A stretch of DNA of 31,566 nucleotides from CAZFAP01 sp964516325 (GTDB lineage Bacteria > Auribacterota > JABMQX01). This document shows positions 30,227 to 31,566 of this stretch, in pieces (within the stretch, counting starts at the first letter, position 1; the number at the start of each line of letters is the position of its first letter). Position numbers and translations under genes: made by a program. The notes under the pieces are model-generated. The model saw nothing but the letters and a program-made list of their open reading frames with translations. It was not told the DNA's origin and did no database searches. The DNA lies in contig CAZFAP010000035.1 of the NCBI GenBank assembly GCA_964516325.1, positions 1 through 31,566 of the forward strand, in the 5' to 3' direction.

Positions 30227-31417
30227 CTATGCTTTTCCGGCGGAGGTGAGACCTTTCGGGTCGAAGGCGTCGCGCAATCCGTCACCCAGAAGGTTGAACG
30301 CCATGATGGCGAAGAAGATGAAAAAGGCCGGAACGATGATCCACGGGTACTGCTGGAGGTTCGCGGGGCTCATCGCCTGCAAGGAGAGCATGTTCCCCCA
30401 GCTCGGCTGCGGCTCGTTGATCCCAAGTCCGAGAAGGGAAAGAGCCGATTCGCCGATGATGTAGCCGGGGATTCGCAAAGTCGCGGCGACGATGGCGTAA
30501 GAAAATGTATTCGGAAGGATGTGGCGGAGGATGATTTTGAAGTTCCCGGCGCCGACCGCCCGTGCGGCGAGGGCGTATTCTTCTTCTTTGAGAGAAAGGA
30601 CCATTCCGCGAATGACGCGAGCGAGCCCCGGCCAGCCGAGGAACGAGAGAATCACCACGATGAGGATGTATCGCTGAATTGACGTGAGGTCGCGGGGGAG
30701 GGCTGCCGTCAGCGAAAGAAGGAGGTAGAACGCCGGGAAAGACATGAGAAGCTCCACAAAGCGCATGAGAAGGGTATCCGTGATTCCGCCGAAATAGCCG
30801 GAGATTCCGCCGATTATTAGCCCAAGCGTGAAGGAGATGAACACGCCGATCAGCCCGACGGTCAGCGAAATCCTCGCCGCGTAGCAGATGCGGGAGAAGA
30901 TGTCTCGCCCATTCCAGTCGCTGCCGAAGAGGTGGATGCCACTGGGGGCGTCCGTCCCAAAGAGGTGAATCCGGCAGGGAATGAGTCCAAGGAGCTTGTA
31001 CGGTTCGCCCTTTGTGAAGAATTTGATGTAGTACCGCTTGCTCTTCTCGAGCCTCTCGATCCACTCGCCGAGATAAAGTTCGGTGCTGCGGTTGAAGATG
31101 AAGGGGCGAAGCGTGAAGCCTTTCTCGTCGCGGAAACGAATCTTGTCCGGGGAGAGGTAGGGTCGTTGGCGGTCTTCGGTGTCGTACCGGTACGGGGCGA
31201 CGAAATCGGCGAAGAGAGCCGTAAAGTATAACAGGGCAAGGACGACAAGCGCCGCGATGGCGAGTTTGTGCCGACGGAGACGCCGCATGGCGATTTTCCA
31301 CGGCGACCTCGCCTCCGGCTGAAGCGCCGGCGGAGCGGTGGGACCGACGGATTGAACCGCAGAGAACGAAGAGATCGCAGAGGGGGGAGTTGTTTTGTCT
31401 TTGGTCATCCTATTCAT
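30227..31417 (-). CDS. ABC transporter permease, OppC/DppC type
   Basis: 396 residues. The first helix is 'LAIAALVVLALLYFTALFADFVAPY'. A ~75-residue outside loop with 'FFTKGEPYKLLGLIPCRIHLFGTD' and 'HLFGSDWNGRDIFSRICYAARISL' follows, then five further helices. The ATPase-contact loop is 'EYALAARAVGAGNFKIILRHILPN', with the EAA-type Ala-x-x-x-Gly, and the end 'LGDGLRDAFDP' is typical of oligopeptide/nickel permeases. It forms half of the import channel for peptides or similar solutes; the partner permease and ATPases should lie on the minus strand beyond the right edge. The first ~40 residues include 'PPSAISSFSAVQSV', which is encoded by a copy of the dispersed A' repeat. ATG 31417 and 31408 are possible starts, and 31288 ('MRRLRRHKLA') would exclude the repeat. 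Confidence 0.9.
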   Translation of the reverse strand: MNRMTKDKTTPPSAISSFSAVQSVGPTAPPALQPEARSPWKIAMRRLRRHKLAIAALVVLALLYFTALFADFVAPYRYDTEDRQRPYLSPDKIRFRDEKGFTLRPFIFNRSTELYLGEWIERLEKSKRYYIKFFTKGEPYKLLGLIPCRIHLFGTDAPSGIHLFGSDWNGRDIFSRICYAARISLTVGLIGVFISFTLGLIIGGISGYFGGITDTLLMRFVELLMSFPAFYLLLSLTAALPRDLTSIQRYILIVVILSFLGWPGLARVIRGMVLSLKEEEYALAARAVGAGNFKIILRHILPNTFSYAIVAATLRIPGYIIGESALSLLGLGINEPQPSWGNMLSLQAMSPANLQQYPWIIVPAFFIFFAIMAFNLLGDGLRDAFDPKGLTSAGKA

Positions 31418-31566
31418 CTCTGCGTTCTCTGCACGCTCTGCGGTTGGTTTGTCGCTCGAGTTTTCGTCAGAGGGCTCTGCCCCAAGGATATCGTTCCTGC
31501 AAGCCGCCTCGCCTGACGGCGGGGCAGCGTTACTCTGTCTCCTATGCGTCCTCTGCGGTTAATATC
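31353..31566. repeat. Three copies of the CCGCAGAG/CTCTGCGG repeat word
   Basis: 31353-31385 ('AACCGCAGAGAACGAAGAGA', then 'TCGCAGAGG') and 31414-31446 ('CATCTCTGCGTTCTCTGC', 'ACGCTCTGCGGTTGG') are inverse of each other. A third, same orientation as the second, is at 31533-31565 ('CTATGCGTCCTCTGCGGTTA'). The first overlaps coding sequence of the ABC permease, and the second spans its start codon. Confidence 0.65.

Overview
The window looks like a piece of a GC-rich genome from a Gram-negative, environmental, probably anaerobic or microaerophilic bacterium. Secreted proteins of types common in Planctomycetota, Hydrogenedentota and similar uncultivated lineages (a TlpA-like fusion, a GH38-like hydrolase, an exported methyltransferase), a heme-synthase-like radical SAM protein and many intergenic repeat words suggest this. 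The phylum cannot be fixed from sequence reading alone. No rRNA, tRNA, CRISPR array, transposase or integrase was recognised.

Layout. 1-3.6 kb: the end of a thioredoxin-fold (TlpA-like) protein, convergent with an AhbD-like radical SAM/SPASM enzyme and a PfkB sugar kinase. 3.7-6.3 kb: a compact restriction-modification island with an SPPY-type DNA methyltransferase behind its own promoter, a Cys-rich small protein, a tiny basic ORF, an MjaI-like restriction endonuclease and a DUF2284 metal-binding protein; the last three are linked by ATGA stop/start overlaps. 6.4-9.0 kb: a secreted GH38-like protein. 9.4-20.7 kb: the main cluster, all on the + strand. It contains an acidic-tailed small protein, lysine 2,3-aminomutase (KamA), a D-Ala-D-Ala-ligase-like ATP-grasp, an exported caspase-fold (C25/CHAT-like) peptidase, an inactive transglutaminase fused to a multi-pass membrane domain, a RimK-related ATP-grasp ligase, a second Ddl-like ATP-grasp, a GNAT acetyltransferase and a PLP aminotransferase. 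21.3-24.4 kb: a small TPR membrane protein, an exported SAM methyltransferase and a polyprenyl glycosylphosphotransferase. 24.7-31.4 kb, on the - strand: a VIT/CCC1-like membrane protein, MscL with a zinc ribbon, two TPM-domain proteins, a decayed Fic gene, a membrane-anchored unknown and an OppC-type ABC permease.

How the genes may work together. The 9.5-20.7 kb cluster is the best candidate for an undescribed system. KamA would supply beta-lysine (or a related beta-amino acid). Three ATP-grasp ligases could join amino acids or peptides, GNAT and the aminotransferase could tailor them, and the membrane transglutaminase-like protein with the exported caspase-fold peptidase would place part of the process at the cell envelope. 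The parts are recognised families; the joint function is inference.

The gene-poor gaps from 20.7 kb onward carry several dispersed imperfect repeat families. One set is arranged as a nested palindrome of about 230 bp (29873-30100), and one copy lies inside the N-terminal coding region of the ABC permease.
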